Shown piece by piece: positions 1 through 11,042 of a DNA stretch of 64,000 nt. Each line of letters begins with the position of its first letter. Position 1 is the first letter of the stretch. The position numbers were made by a program, and so were the translations under genes. The notes beneath the pieces were generated by a model, which was given only the letters and a program-made list of their open reading frames with translations, had not been told where the DNA came from and ran no database searches. This DNA is from Hemerocallis citrina (lineage: Eukaryota > Streptophyta > Magnoliopsida > Asparagales > Asphodelaceae): positions 106,055,796 through 106,119,795 of the forward strand of contig CM030366.1 in assembly GCA_017893485.1 (NCBI GenBank), read 5' to 3'.

Positions 1-654
1 TATATAAAGAAATAATAAATATATTGCTAAAATAAAGAATAGAAAGATAGACAAGAAAGTACTGGAAAAAGGAAATGGTCCAAATGGCGGGTGCAACGCC
101 CCGAATCCCAAATACACTGAATTTGAGATATTCTACAGGATCTTTCCACTTCTTTCGTACAATTTTATAAGGAATTTAAAACTTTTATTTCAACAATAAT
201 TACCTCAGAGTCTTTTATATCAATACGCAGCGGAATCAATAAAGTACAACAATAATAAAGGTACAATTGTTACAACTTTAACATTTAAGTAATCAACAGC
301 ATCAATTCTCTTTATATCTTTATGTAACTCCAAATCCTGCATATAAAACTGTGGGCGCGTCAGTTGCTTACAACTGACGAAATATTATACACGGCCATCC
401 TCTCTATGCCGGAAACAGTATAACGATTCTTAAATACTTTAGCAAACACAAACTTGATCACAAACAAAGCTACAAAGGGACTATCCTGTTGGTGTCGTGT
501 TGTGCGGTGCACCTAGTCCTTAATGCAGTTATTATATTACATGACACTAATGCACACTTGTTCGGATTCTATGCATCCCATACTACATAGATCCGAGGGC
601 AAGCCCTTAATCGTTCTTCATCTTGTAGGGTTCAATCCCTCGCCATGACTTAAT

Positions 655-1275
655 CTACTACTGTAATTACGGTAAGTATCTTAAATGATCTATGAGTGCA
701 AGCACGTGTACAGAAAACCTGGAGGGGAATCCCACGTCATGTCACGACTCATCGTGAAGAACCTGTGACAATTCAGCCTCCTTCATGGCACACGATCCTC
801 ATGCAGTCACCAAACATCCCACAAGCGTCACCACCGGGACGGTACCCTGGAGCTGTATCCACGTCATGTCACGACTCATCGTGAAGAACCTGTGAAATAC
901 TCTCCGCCGCAAATCCGATGGTCCTCAACTCGTGTTTTTCTCCTACTTTCATCACGTCTCCACTATGTATCTATCTGTAATTTCGGTAAGTATCATAGAT
1001 GTTCTATGATTACAAGCACGTGTACAGAAAACCTGGAGGGGAATCCCACGTCATGTCACGATGCATCGTGAAGACAACCTGTGGCAATTCAGCCTCCTTC
1101 ATGGCACACGATCCTCTTGCAGCCACCAAACATCCCACAAGCATTGCTACCGGGATGGTACTCTGGAGTAGTATCCACGTCATGTCACGACGCATCGTGA
1201 AGACAGCCTGTGCATACCCTCACAACACCCATCCAATGGCCCTCATACTCATGTTTTTCTCTTACTTCCATCATA
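655..1275. repeat. Two-copy direct duplication of about 310 bp
   Basis: Copy one runs about 655-960 and copy two about 965-1,275, inside the long LTR. Both contain gcacgtgtacagaaaacctg, the phrase aattcagcctccttcatgg, and two instances each of cccacgtcatgtcacga-like sequence ending in catcgtgaag. Reading frames drawn through this block are chance products of the duplication. Confidence 0.8.
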
Positions 1276-1744
1276 GCCTTACAAAATTTGTTTTAAAAGA
1301 AAATCATTACAACCCAGAGCTAGCTTACCCTTACCGGACTTAATTCAAAACAACAGAGACAGTCAGCCTACCTGGCTACTTCTCAAGAGACGCTCAACCC
1401 TCAACAGTTAGCTCTCAGAATCATAAATAATACTGCCGGTCACTAGGGTCTCGCCTAGCCTCTAGATTCCAACAACTATCTATTTCTAGAGATCAACAAT
1501 GATTCATAATCAATCTCCAATAATCATTTTCATTTCTTTTATTCACAAACTCTTTCTCAGAATATTTCTTTTATAATCTCATAACATGAGAACCATTCAA
1601 TTCGATCAATTTTATCTTTCATATCCTGGTGTGCATTTCACAATAAAACTCAATCAAATCTTAACAATCATAAAATCTCGTATTCAACTTATTTAACTTT
1701 CATTTGTCAAAATCAAAATCCAAACTCAAAACCAAAATAAACAG

Positions 1745-2020
1745 TTCGGTTCAGTCGACTGGTGACAGTATCAGTCGACTGTTCAGCGAACATCAAAACA
1801 TCTCAGTCGGTATCAGTCGACTGTTCTGCTAATATCAATACATCACAGTCGGTCCAGTCGATTGGTGACAATATCAGTCGACTGTTCTGCGAATACTTTG
1901 AAATCCCAAACACCAGCAGCAGTCGACTGTGAAGTGGACAGTCAACTGTCCTGCCGACGAAAAACCAATTTCTTATACTTACCAGTCGACTGTGGAAAGT
2001 AAACAGTCGACTGTCGATCA
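1745..2020. repeat. Cluster of CAGTCGACTG palindromes
   Basis: About eight full or one-mismatch copies of the self-complementary decamer CAGTCGACTG lie in under 280 bp, at irregular spacing, often as tatcagtcgactgttctg. The same decamer recurs in the TRIM, the Athila LTRs and the Athila leader of this window. No coding potential. Confidence 0.75.
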
Positions 2021-3729
2021 CACAAATTGCAGCCTGCATATATTTTTCGACCTTTTAATTGATTTGTACTCCCATATAAAAATATAGATCATTTCCAGAA
2101 TATATTCCTTTTAAAAACAATATCGTATATGTTATCAAATTCTCAAGTTTCTCATTTTTCAAATGAAATCCTTAAAATGCATCCAAACACATATTCAATC
2201 AATTTTCCAAATAAACTGTTTTCTTTTATCAAAATTACTTTACAAAAAATCTCTACACTCGTATAAATAATATTTTGAGGTTATAATCACACTTCTTTGC
2301 CACATTCTCAACAAACAACACATTTGCATTATTCTAATCATGTCTCAACATGCATCAATTTTATATAAATCATTTTAATTCTAGCATCTCAACTAACAAT
2401 CATAATCATTTAGAAAATAGAATAGCAATTTGCATCTACCACACCAATCAAGATTTAACGATCCATTTCTACATTAATTTGCATGCAATCAATTCGATTT
2501 CAACCAAATAAATTATATATCATCTATCATGCAAAAATCTATTCTTAAATTAGAAAGCATTTAAGAAACACCCACCTAAAATTGAAGAAATACGAATAGA
2601 AAGCTCCTAGAGAAATCCCTTAGAATGCACGAATAGATCATTCTCCTCCTATCTCCTTGCCAAAACCGAAAGCTTCAAATTGGGTTGCATAGCCAACCTC
2701 CAATGGGGAAAACTCAAAACTACTCAATCTTTTTCTTACTCAAATCTTTCTCTCTTTAATAAATTTTCTAATGTAATAAGATAAGAAGAAACTATGGGGT
2801 ATTTATACATAATTTTGGATGGATTAAATGGCCAGGATTAGATCAACTAGTTAGATATTAAGGACTAGGATGAATTAGGGAGTTGTAGCAACTACCCATG
2901 ATGAGATAACTACCTCCACACTACTTCCATTTTCTAAAATTTAAACTTGCTTTCCCTCCTACTTTAAAATCCAAAAATTCATAATTCCCTCTTCTCAATA
3001 TCAGCCCGGCCCTCAAAAGTGTGCACATCGCACGTGTGCCGTGCACGTGCTTTGTGTACAAAATAATTTATTTATTTAATCTCTTTAAAACTATTATTTA
3101 TATATGTAATAAATATGTAAAATTAACTTTAAAATTATACTTTTCATGCAATATAAAATAGAAAGAAACATTTCATGAAAATTTATTTTGAAGGAAGAAT
3201 GCGCTTAAACACGTGCACCAAAACACGTGCATCGCCCGTAAAATCTCAAAAATACAAAAATTGACTTTATCGACCGAAAAATATTTATAGTTAATTGGGA
3301 TGCAACATAAAATATATTTAATATACATTTTCTATGATATACTCAAACATACAGAAAATACGTGTATTGCACGTAAAAATTTATTTTTAATTAAAATAGA
3401 CAAAAAATTGAATTCTATTTACAAAAATGAATTTAAACATGTTTATAAAAATAAATAATTGAAACTCATCGAAAACTTTGCACGTAACGGTGGAATAGCC
3501 GAAATCGACACGTGCATCGATTAATATGTAAAAAGCACGTAAAACTCAAAGAATGAAGTTTCGCATTTGAGTTGTCTCAAATAGAATTTTAAGAATACGT
3601 GATTGCATAAATAATTGGAATTCAAAATACATATCAAAATGCGTTATGGATATAATCAATAACAGTACAAAATGCACGTGCGTAACACCCGAGGGCAAAT
3701 TTGTCAATTAAATTTTGCGGGGTGTTACA

Positions 3730-4307
3730 GCGGGTGCACAAGCATTAGTACACGTGGGTTAGTATAATCTACTATAATATTCTATATAAGGTAGCTATAA
3801 TTAGAGAGTTTGAGTTGTACAAATTGTAGACACTAAACCCACTAAGATTAATCTCAACCACACTTTTTTAAGTTCACGTTGTATCAATCATCAACACCAG
3901 TCAATTAAATCTCAACTACAGACATTAAATCAAATTTAACCACACATTTAGAATGTACAACCTCCCACATGCATCATATATGTTGAATAACCAGTTACTG
4001 TAAATCTTACAGTTTTGATGTTTTACTAATTGTGTAATTAAAGTTGCTAATGAGTTTACCAAGTGTGTAGATAATAGTGAAATATCGGTTCCTTATCAGT
4101 TGAAAGTGATATATAGCCATATATTGCAAATCACGAGCAATTCAGTACATGTTGAATTTGCTGGAAAATGATGTTTCCTAACTTTGAGTAGAGTTTCATA
4201 AATTTTGAACAGCTTCATCTTGAATTTGACCATCATTATTGACCAAAGTACCTCTCTAACATATAGGAAAATAGTTATTAGCCGGATATAATGATATATA
4301 CACATGC
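3730..4307. other. Non-coding AT-rich spacer holding an unnamed dispersed repeat
   Basis: I see no gene here. The part at about 3,930-4,090 is closely similar to 19,110-19,188 joined to 41,387-41,470, that is, to the DNA into which Tat element 2 inserted. It therefore belongs to an unnamed dispersed repeat present at least twice in the window. The open frame at 4,096-4,455 on the minus strand crosses into the next element and has no protein character. Confidence 0.6.
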
Positions 4308-4993
4308 TGTTGGGTTTATATCTTGCATACGATATTGGATAAGAAGACGATAAGACGATGGCGGGATAATGACGATTGAAACGGAGTGGAGGCAAGAAAC
4401 CGTCAGTGGCAACAATAGCAGATGTTGCGGTCGACCGCAACTCATGTGCGGTCAACCGACCCCTGCACGAAGTCTTTCAGAGAGGGGGACAGTCGACCGA
4501 CTTGTTGGTACGGTGATCGTTCGCGGCATTGATGGGTTTCGGGCTTAAGTCTGGCTGATTCGTGAAAAGCCCAACTTACACTTCAAGTTAGATCGTGTGG
4601 CTCCTATCGTAGAGTTATCTCTTATATACTATCCAATGGCTATTGTAACAAGATATTAACTTAGGGTTTGTCTCTTGATCTATATAAATAATTGTAACGG
4701 TTCATAGATCCATATGATTCTATTGAGTGCCGAATAGAAGAAAAGAGTAACTTCATAGAGAGAGTGAGACAGTTTCTCCATTGTAAGAAGCATCAAGTTC
4801 CAAATAGGCTTGACAGAGGGTTGTGGTGAGAATTGTAATATTCTTATATCTTCTCTAGTTGAATAATATCTTGGTTATTCCTCTCCTGGATTAAGGCAAA
4901 CGCCCCAACCGGGACAATTCTTGTGTGCTTTGTGTGATTGGTGCGATTTAGTTTTGCTTGGTGGTTTGTGTTGATTGTGTCAAAGACTCAACA
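4308..4993 (+). mobile_element. Probable solo LTR, Ty1/copia type
   Basis: The segment starts TGTTGGGTTTATATC and ends AGACTCAACA, so its first and last eight bases form an imperfect inverted repeat with TG...CA ends. A TATA-like tctatataaata lies near 4,680, followed by about 300 bp that would be R-U5, and there is no reading frame. These are features of a short copia-type LTR. The flanks (catgc left, agatc right) do not match, so a target duplication is absent or lost. It carries diverged GTCGAC motifs (ggtcgaccgc near 4,430 and cagtcgaccg near 4,490). Confidence 0.5.
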
Positions 4994-5265
4994 AGATCCT
5001 CAAATTCCTTAACACATGTGCCCTGAAATTTCAGTTTTGAGTTAGCTTTTCCCCACAACTTTCATTGATAAGTTATAACATTATCAATTGATTTTGACTA
5101 TAGATTTCACTCCTAAAATCTTTCATAATCAAATCTCTTGCTCTCCAACTTGCAGATCTTAGATCTCACCTCTTTTTTGTTTGATTATCTTAGAACCTCC
5201 ATTTGAATTTGTCATTTTTTATAGTACTCGTGTGCTTCAATGTTGTTCTCCGCTTGTTAGAGAAT
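4994..5265. other. Non-coding spacer
   Basis: AT-rich sequence with no gene or repeat that I can name. Its last five bases, agaat at 5,261-5,265, are the left target-site duplication of Tat element 1. Confidence 0.6.
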
Positions 5266-5872
5266 TGATGCGGTTTGTTTTTGGAGGGTGGCTGCACCAG
5301 ATGTGTGTTCTTCTCGATTTGTATTTTTGCGAAAGCTTCGGTACGGATGGTACGCCCGACCCTCGGCCGAGGGACCCAATCGGGAGAAGAGGCGGGAGCG
5401 AAGTGGAGGTCAGATGCTCGGTTCAGAGTTGGAGGCTCGACTTGGATCTGGAAGCTCGGATCGGGGAGTCTCGTGTACCTACACTCGGCCTAGAAATACC
5501 GGGGTTGGTCCGGTGGCAGGCCCTCCAACGATCTAGTCAATCACTGAAGGAGAGTAACAGTAACTAGGGTTTGAGAGGGGAAAAGATTGATTACCTTTGG
5601 AAGGGGTAGGGGGCCTGGTATTTATAGAAAAAACCAATCGGGTCGAAACCCATTTGGGGTCGGGTCTGGACCCGGTTGCCCGTGGGTATGACGTGGCGGA
5701 AGCCCAAGTGGTATAGGGCTGACGTGGCACGGGCCCGGGGTGGTTTAGGGCTAACGTGGCAGAGGCCTGAGTGGTTTCCAGGCTGACATGGCAGATCCGG
5801 ATGATCCGGTGGTGAACGCCTTTTAAGGGGATCCTGTGGTCCAGGAGGGACCACGTCATCTGACCTATATTA
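5266..5872 (-). repeat. 3' LTR of Tat element 1
   Basis: 607 bp, aligning along its length with 16,543-17,948 once the TRIM and its duplicated gaccc are removed (608 bp). The plus-strand start is tgatgcggtttg and the end is gacctatatta. The partner ends gacccatatca, so this copy has lost the terminal TG of the LTR by a point change. A minus-strand tataaata lies near 5,618-5,625. Confidence 0.9.
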
Positions 5873-6212
5873 GGAGCCCCCTACTCCTGGAGGGCTGGGT
5901 GACCCAGTCGTGTAAGAGTGGTTCTTTGCCTCTGTAGGAAGAGCGGGGTGGTGTGTACGGCAAGGAATGGGATCCGAGCTTCTGGAAGAGGTCAGGGGGG
6001 TAGGGTGAAGGGATCCCCTATTGGAGTCATGCGGAGTGCCGGGCACAGAAGAGTCGGAGCTCGGTTTGTCGAGCATCGGGAGTCGGCAGGCGAGCCCCCT
6101 CGCTTGTTGGAAAAGCAAGGGGACGTCGGGATCTTTGGAGTAGAGGGTCTTCTTGCTGAGCGTCGAAGGTCAGTGGACGAGTCCCCTCACTTGTTGGAAA
6201 AGCAAGCAGATC
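5873..6212. other. Spacer between 3' LTR and array A
   Basis: The first 20 bases read on the minus strand as a purine-rich tract (agtagggggctcc) directly before the LTR and are the likely polypurine tract. The rest is GC-rich. An open frame covers 5,918-6,295 on the plus strand, but it runs into the repeat array and resembles no family I recognise. Confidence 0.5.
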
Positions 6213-8010
6213 ATCGCGGCTCGCGGTACCATCCGTGCGTCGAACCTCCTGTTGAATACAGGAGGATTTTGGCCGAGCTCCAAGCCTCCTGTTGAATAGA
6301 TGAGGATTTTGGGGCTCGCGGTGCCATCCGAGCTCCGAGCCTCCTGTCGAATAGATGAGGATTTTGGGGCTCGTGGTGCCATCCGAGCTCCGAGCCTCCT
6401 GTCAAATAGATGAGGATTTTGGGGCTCACGGTGCTATCCGAGCTCCGAGCCTCCTGTTGAATAGAGGAGGATTTTGGGGCTCACGGTGTCATCCGAGCTT
6501 CGAGCCTCCTATTGAATATAGGAGAATTTTAGGGCTCGCAGTGGCCTCCGAGCTCCGAGTCTCCTGTTGAATAGAGGAGGATTTTGGGGACTTGCGGTGC
6601 CATCCGAGCTCCGAGCCTCCTATTGAATAGAGGAGGACTTTGGGGCTCGCGGTTTCATCCGAGCTCCGAGCCTCCTGTTGAAAAAAAGGAGGATTTTGGG
6701 GCTCGCGGTGCCATCCGAGCTCCGAGCCTCCCGTTGAATAGAGGAGAATTTTGGAGCTCGTGGTGACATCCGAGCTCCGAGCCTCCCATTGAATAGAGGA
6801 GAATTTTGGGGCTCGCGGTGCCATCCGAGCTCCGAGCCTCCGGTTGAATAGAGGAGGATTTTGGGGCTCGCGGTGTCACCCGAGCTCCGAGCCTCCTATT
6901 GAATAGAGGAGAATTTTAGGGCTCGCGGTGGCATCCAAGCTTCGAGTCTCTTGTTGAATAGAGGAGGATTTTAGGGGCTCGCGGTGCCATCCGAGCTCCA
7001 AGCCGCCTGTTGAATAAAGAAGGATTTTGGGGCTCACGGTGTCATCCGAGCTCCGAGCCTACTATTGAAAAAGAGGAGGATTTTGGGGCTCGCGGTGCCA
7101 TCTGAGCTCCAAGCTTCCCGTTGAATAGAGGAGGATTTTGGGGCTCGTTGTGCCATCCGAGCTCCGAGCCTCCCGTTGAATAGAGGAAATTTTAGGGGCT
7201 CGCGGTGCCAACCGAGCTCCGAGCCTCCTATTGAATAGAGGAAGATTTTGGGGCTCGCGGTGTCATCCGAGCTCCGAGCCTCCTGTTGAATAGAGGATGA
7301 TTTTAGGACTCGATGTGGCATCAGAGCTGCGAGTCTCCTGCTGAATAGAGGAGTATTTTTTAGGGGCTCGCGGTGCCATCCAAGCTCCGAGCCTCCTGTT
7401 GAATAGAGAAGGATTTTGGGGCTCGCGGTGTCATCCGAGCTCCGAGCCTCCTGTTGAAAAAGAGGAGGATTTTGGGGCTCGCGGTGCCATCCGAGCTCCG
7501 AGCCTCCCGTTGAATAGAGAAGGCTTTTGGGGCTCGTGGTGCAATCCGAGCTCTGAGCCTCCCGTTGAATAGAGGAGAATTTTGGAGCTCACGGTGCCAT
7601 CCGAGCTCCAAGCCTCCTGTTGAATAGAGAAGGTTTTTGGGGCTCATGGTGCCATCCGAGCTTCGAGCCTCCCGTTGATTAGAGAAGGATTTTGGGGCTT
7701 GCGGTGCCATCAGAACTCCGAATCTCCTGTTGAATAGAGGAAGATTTTAGGGATCGCGGTTCCATCCGAGCTCCGAGCCTCCTATTGAATAGAGGAGGAT
7801 TTTAGCGCTCGTGGTGTCATCCGAGCTCCGAGCCTCCCGTTGAATAGAGGAAGATTTTGGGGATCGTGGTACCATCTGAGCTCCGAGCCTCCTGTTGAAT
7901 AGAGGAGGTTTTTGGGGCTCGCGGTGCCATCCGAGCTCTTAACCTCCTGTTGAATAAAGGAGGATTTTAGGGCTCGCGGTGTCATCCGAGCTCCGAACCT
8001 CCTGTTGAAT
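6213..8010. repeat. Tandem array A, about 55-bp unit, about 32 copies
   Basis: The unit is built from ggctcgcggtgccatccgag, a ccgagcctcctgttgaatag part and aggaggattttgg. Units differ by scattered substitutions and 1-2 bp indels. Each unit contains GGCTCG-N17-CGAGCC, a six-base stem around the core. Because 55 is not a multiple of three, a frame passes through all three phases every three units, which explains the long low-complexity minus-strand frames. Variable tandem arrays upstream of the 3' LTR are known in Tat/Ogre-type plant elements. Confidence 0.92.
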
Positions 8011-8039
8011 GAAAGCAAACTCGGGACCGAGAGGCCGTA

Positions 8040-8414
8040 GTGAATTATTTCATGAACAAATCTAGGGAGCTCAGGGAGGTCGCTCGTCTGAGGAAAGCCA
8101 TAGTCGACCGAGACTGGTGGGTAATTGAGACGAACTGGTCGATCTCGGATGCCTCGAGTGGGCGGTCGGCTTCGATGTCATTTCTTCGTGAGGCTGTTGT
8201 TGAGAAAGAGTTGGAGATCCGCAAGTTGAATCTGGTACTAGGTGCCGGTTTGATCGAGGAGGCGAGCAATTCTGTACTAGGACCTTCTCCGACCTTTTTC
8301 TTGGAGGGGGCCCAGCCTGACGATGCGGAAAGCTCAGTCCCGGGAGAGCCTTCCCCGGTCGGGCCAGCCGAGCGTGAGAAGGAACCCGAGGGAAGCGCCG
8401 AGTTTGAGTTTTAA
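8040..8414 (+). pseudogene. Possible remnant of the Tat antisense reading frame (C-terminal part)
   Basis: A 124-codon plus-strand frame, antisense to its host element, lies between two tandem arrays. The first half is charged and helix-like (residues about 1-70, rich in R, E, K and L). The end is acidic and proline-rich, closing in GSAEFEF. This matches the layout of the C-terminal part of the antisense locus in element 3 (coiled coil then acidic tail), and the position in the element is the same. Upstream sequence is replaced by array A, so the N-terminal domain is missing. The ATG at 8,040 is only the first available one. There is no residue-level proof of homology; the call rests on position, strand and composition. 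Confidence 0.42.
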
Positions 8415-9162
8415 GCCAAGCATGAGTGATTTGTAAGCTTTTCATTGTATTTGTACTGCTGTTATTGGGGCACAATGAGTAATAATAAAAAAACTCCCGA
8501 CTTCTTTAACTTTGACGATTCATTGAGTGAGAATTGTTGCCGAGCTCGGCCTTGTAAGGGGTCGCTACCGAGGGAAAACGGCCACACGGTAACTTTAGGC
8601 AGGCAACGCATAATTAGTGGCGTTTCGCATTCCGATAAGCATTAATGGCGACGTTTCATATTCCGATAAGCATTAATGGTGATGTTTTGCCTTCCGTCGT
8701 TTGGGCTTTCCTGATTCAATAACTGCGCTTCAGAGGGGCTATATAACCCCCATCCCCTCCTTGCTTTTTTTATCAGGATTTAGGATTGGCTTATCCGCCA
8801 TACGATTCGGGTGCCTGCCGAAGGCGGGCATCCTAGAAGTAGAACTTTGGTCCGAGAGTTCTGGATTGGTGGCGCACCAATCAACCTCGAACAATTCGGG
8901 GTTTTAGCCTTGAGGGCCGTAAACGCCGGGTTGTTCGTTGGTGAGTGGTGGGCCGATCAATTGGTTCGGAGGCTCGGAGAGAGTCCGGGGTCGGTGGCTC
9001 CCCTGCCGCCCTCGAACAATTTGGTGTTTTGGCTCTTGAAAGCCGCAAACCCCGAGTTGCTCGAGGGTGAGAGGAGGGTCAACTAACGACCCGAAGCTCG
9101 GGACGTTTACCGAAGGCAAGCGCCCTAAACCTTAATGAAAACTTTTTTCGAAATGATCGTGG
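8415..9162. other. Spacer with an imperfect two-copy repeat
   Basis: A run at 8,430-8,500 (tttgtactgctgttattgg, then gagtaataataaaaaaac) looks like a 3' untranslated end for the plus-strand frame before it. At 8,884-8,960 and 9,009-9,085 the phrases cctcgaacaatt(c/t)gg and a following gttg(t/c)tcg appear twice, about 125 bp apart. Nothing else is recognised. Confidence 0.45.
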
Positions 9163-10605
9163 CTAAAGGTCGTAGCCAAGCGTAAAGGTCGTGTGGCTTT
9201 GAAGAAAGCCAAGGCCTTGCTCGAGGTCGACGACGAGCCCCACACTTGTTTTCAGAAAGATGGCACGGGTGTAGCTGGCGGTTGCCGCCGACCACATAGG
9301 TTAATGGTCTTGAAAAAGTCCAAACCATGCTCGGGACAGATGTCGAGCCCCCACACCATGGAGAAAGCTGGTAATGGGTGTAGCTAAAGGTCATCGTTGA
9401 GCGTAAAGGTCGCGTGGCTTTGAAAAAAGCCAAGGCCTTGCTCGAGGTCAATGACGAGCCCCCACACTTGTTCTCGGGAAGATGGCACGGGTGTAGCTGG
9501 CAGTTGTCACCGAGCGCATAGTTTGATGGTCTTGAAAAAGCCCAAACCATGCTCGGGGCAGATGCTGAGCCCCCACACCATGGAGAAAGCCGGTAATGGG
9601 CGTAGCTGAAGGTCGTCACCGAGTATAAAGGTCGCGTGGCTTTGAAGAAAGCCAAGGCCTTGCTCGAGGTCGACGACGAGTCCCCACACTTGTTCTCAGG
9701 AAAATGTCACGGGTGTAGCTAGCGGTTGCCGCCGTGCGCATAGGTTGATGGTCTTGAAAAAGCCCAAACCATGCTCGGGGCAGATGTCGAGCCCCCACAC
9801 CATGGAGAAAGCCGGTAATGGGCGTAGCTTAAGGTCGTCGCCGAGCGTAAAGGTCGCGTGGCTTTGAAGAAAGCCAAGGCCTTACTCGAGGTCGACGATG
9901 AGCCCCCACACTTGTTCTCGGTAAGATGGCCCGGGTGTAGCTAACAGTTGCTACTGTGTGCATAGGTTGATGGTCTTAAAAAAGCCCAAATCATGCTCGG
10001 GGCAAATGCCGAGCCCCCACACCATGGAGAAAGTCAGTAATGGGTGTAGCTGAAGGTCGTCGTCGAGCTTAAAGGTCGCGTGGCTCTGAAGAAAGCCAAG
10101 GCCTTGCTCGAGGTCGGCGACGAGCCTCCACACTTGTTCTCAAGAAGATGGCACGGGTGTAGCTAGCGGTTGCCGCTGTGCGTATAGGTTGATGGTCTTG
10201 AAAAAGTCCAAAGCATGCTCGGGGCAGATGCCGAGCCCCCACACCATGGAGAAATCCGGTAATAGGCGTAGCTGAAGGTCGTCGCTGAGCGTAAAGGTCG
10301 AGTGGCTTTGAAGAAAGCCAAGGCCTTGCTCAAGGTCGATGACGAGCCCCCACACTTGTTCTCAGGAAAATGGCAAGGGTGTAGCTAGCGGTTGCCACCG
10401 AGCGCATAGGTTGATTGTCTTGAAAAAGCCCAAACCATGCTCGAGGCAGATACCGAGCCCCCACACCATGGAGAAAGCCAGTAATGGGCATAGCTGAAGG
10501 TCGTCGCCGAGCGTAAAGGTCGCGTGGCTTTGAAGAAAGTCAAGGCCTTGCTCGAGGTTGACGACGAGCCCCCACACTTGTTCTTAGGAAGATGACAAGG
10601 GTATC
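9163..10605. repeat. Tandem array B, 222-223-bp unit, about 6.5 copies
   Basis: gtggctttgaagaaagcc recurs at about 9,191, 9,414, 9,637, 9,859, 10,081, 10,303 and 10,525. Each unit has two internal halves, each carrying a gctcg...cgagcccccacac segment, so it looks like a diverged dimer of roughly 111 bp. Frames through the array on either strand are by-products; 222 is a multiple of three, so some units stay open. Confidence 0.92.
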
Positions 10606-10905
10606 TTTTTGTGGCTCGTGGTTTCTTCCGAGTGTCGAGCCCTAAGCTTGTAAGGGAAGTTTTTTGTGGCTCGCGGTACCATCCGAATGTCGAGCCCTAA
10701 GCTTGTTAGGGTAGGTTTTTGTGGCTCGCGGTTTCTTCCGAGTGTCGAGTCCTAAGCTTGTAAGGGAAGCTTTTTGTGGCTCGCGGTTTCTTCTGAGTGC
10801 CGAGTCCTAAGCTTGTAGGAGAAGCTTTTTGTGGCTCGTGGTTTCTTTCGAGTGCCGAGCCCTAAGCTTGTAAGGAAAGCTTTTTGTGGCTCACTGCACC
10901 ATCCG
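10606..10905. repeat. Tandem array C, about 55-bp unit, 5-6 copies
   Basis: Repeats of tttttgtggctcgcgg, ttcttccgagtgtcgagcc and ctaagcttgtaagggaag. The unit length and the GGCTCG-N17-CGAGCC core match array A, so C and A are likely diverged branches of one repeat that now flank array B and the antisense frame. Confidence 0.88.
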
Positions 10906-11042
10906 AATGCCGAACCCGAGACATGCTTTTAATGTGAACTTGTTTCAAGAAAGTTGGTATAATTACAACATACTTGAACCTTACAAAAACAAGGTACGAC
11001 GTGCCGATTACATTTTTCATAATTTTACATAAGCTGTAGAGG

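Larger units (their letters stand above)
92..3729 (-). mobile_element. Long solo-LTR-like element, possibly chromovirus (Tekay/Del) type
   Basis: The element starts TGCAACGCCCCG and ends CGGGGTGTTACA, giving the TG...CA ends and short imperfect terminal inverted repeats of an LTR. It is flanked by the 5-bp direct repeat gcggg at 87-91 and 3,730-3,734. No gag or pol sequence lies inside. A TATA-like tataaata lies on the minus strand near 2,795-2,805, so transcription would run leftward. Sequence near 350-420 (a motif around gtgggcgcgtcagttg) is shared with the element starting at 41,575, and the 3' end is shared, inverted, with the element starting at 44,974. That makes it a dispersed family. 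At 3.6 kb it is long for an LTR; very long LTRs are known in Tekay/Del chromoviruses, but with no coding region the lineage is inference. Confidence 0.62.

Noticed and set aside
87..3738. A 9-bp flanking repeat (gcgggtgca at 87-95 and 3,730-3,738) suggesting a Mutator-like DNA transposon
   Set aside because: The last four bases overlap the element's own TGCA start. With TG...CA ends and related copies that also begin TGTA(G/A)CGCCCCG, a 5-bp duplication gcggg and an LTR explain it better; the extra four bases are chance identity.
6170..8018. Many minus-strand frames of 70-116 codons with SSIQ / LYSTGGSELG repeats
   Set aside because: These are translations of the 55-bp array A, which cycles through all three frames. 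No ATG context, no family, and units vary without regard to codon position.
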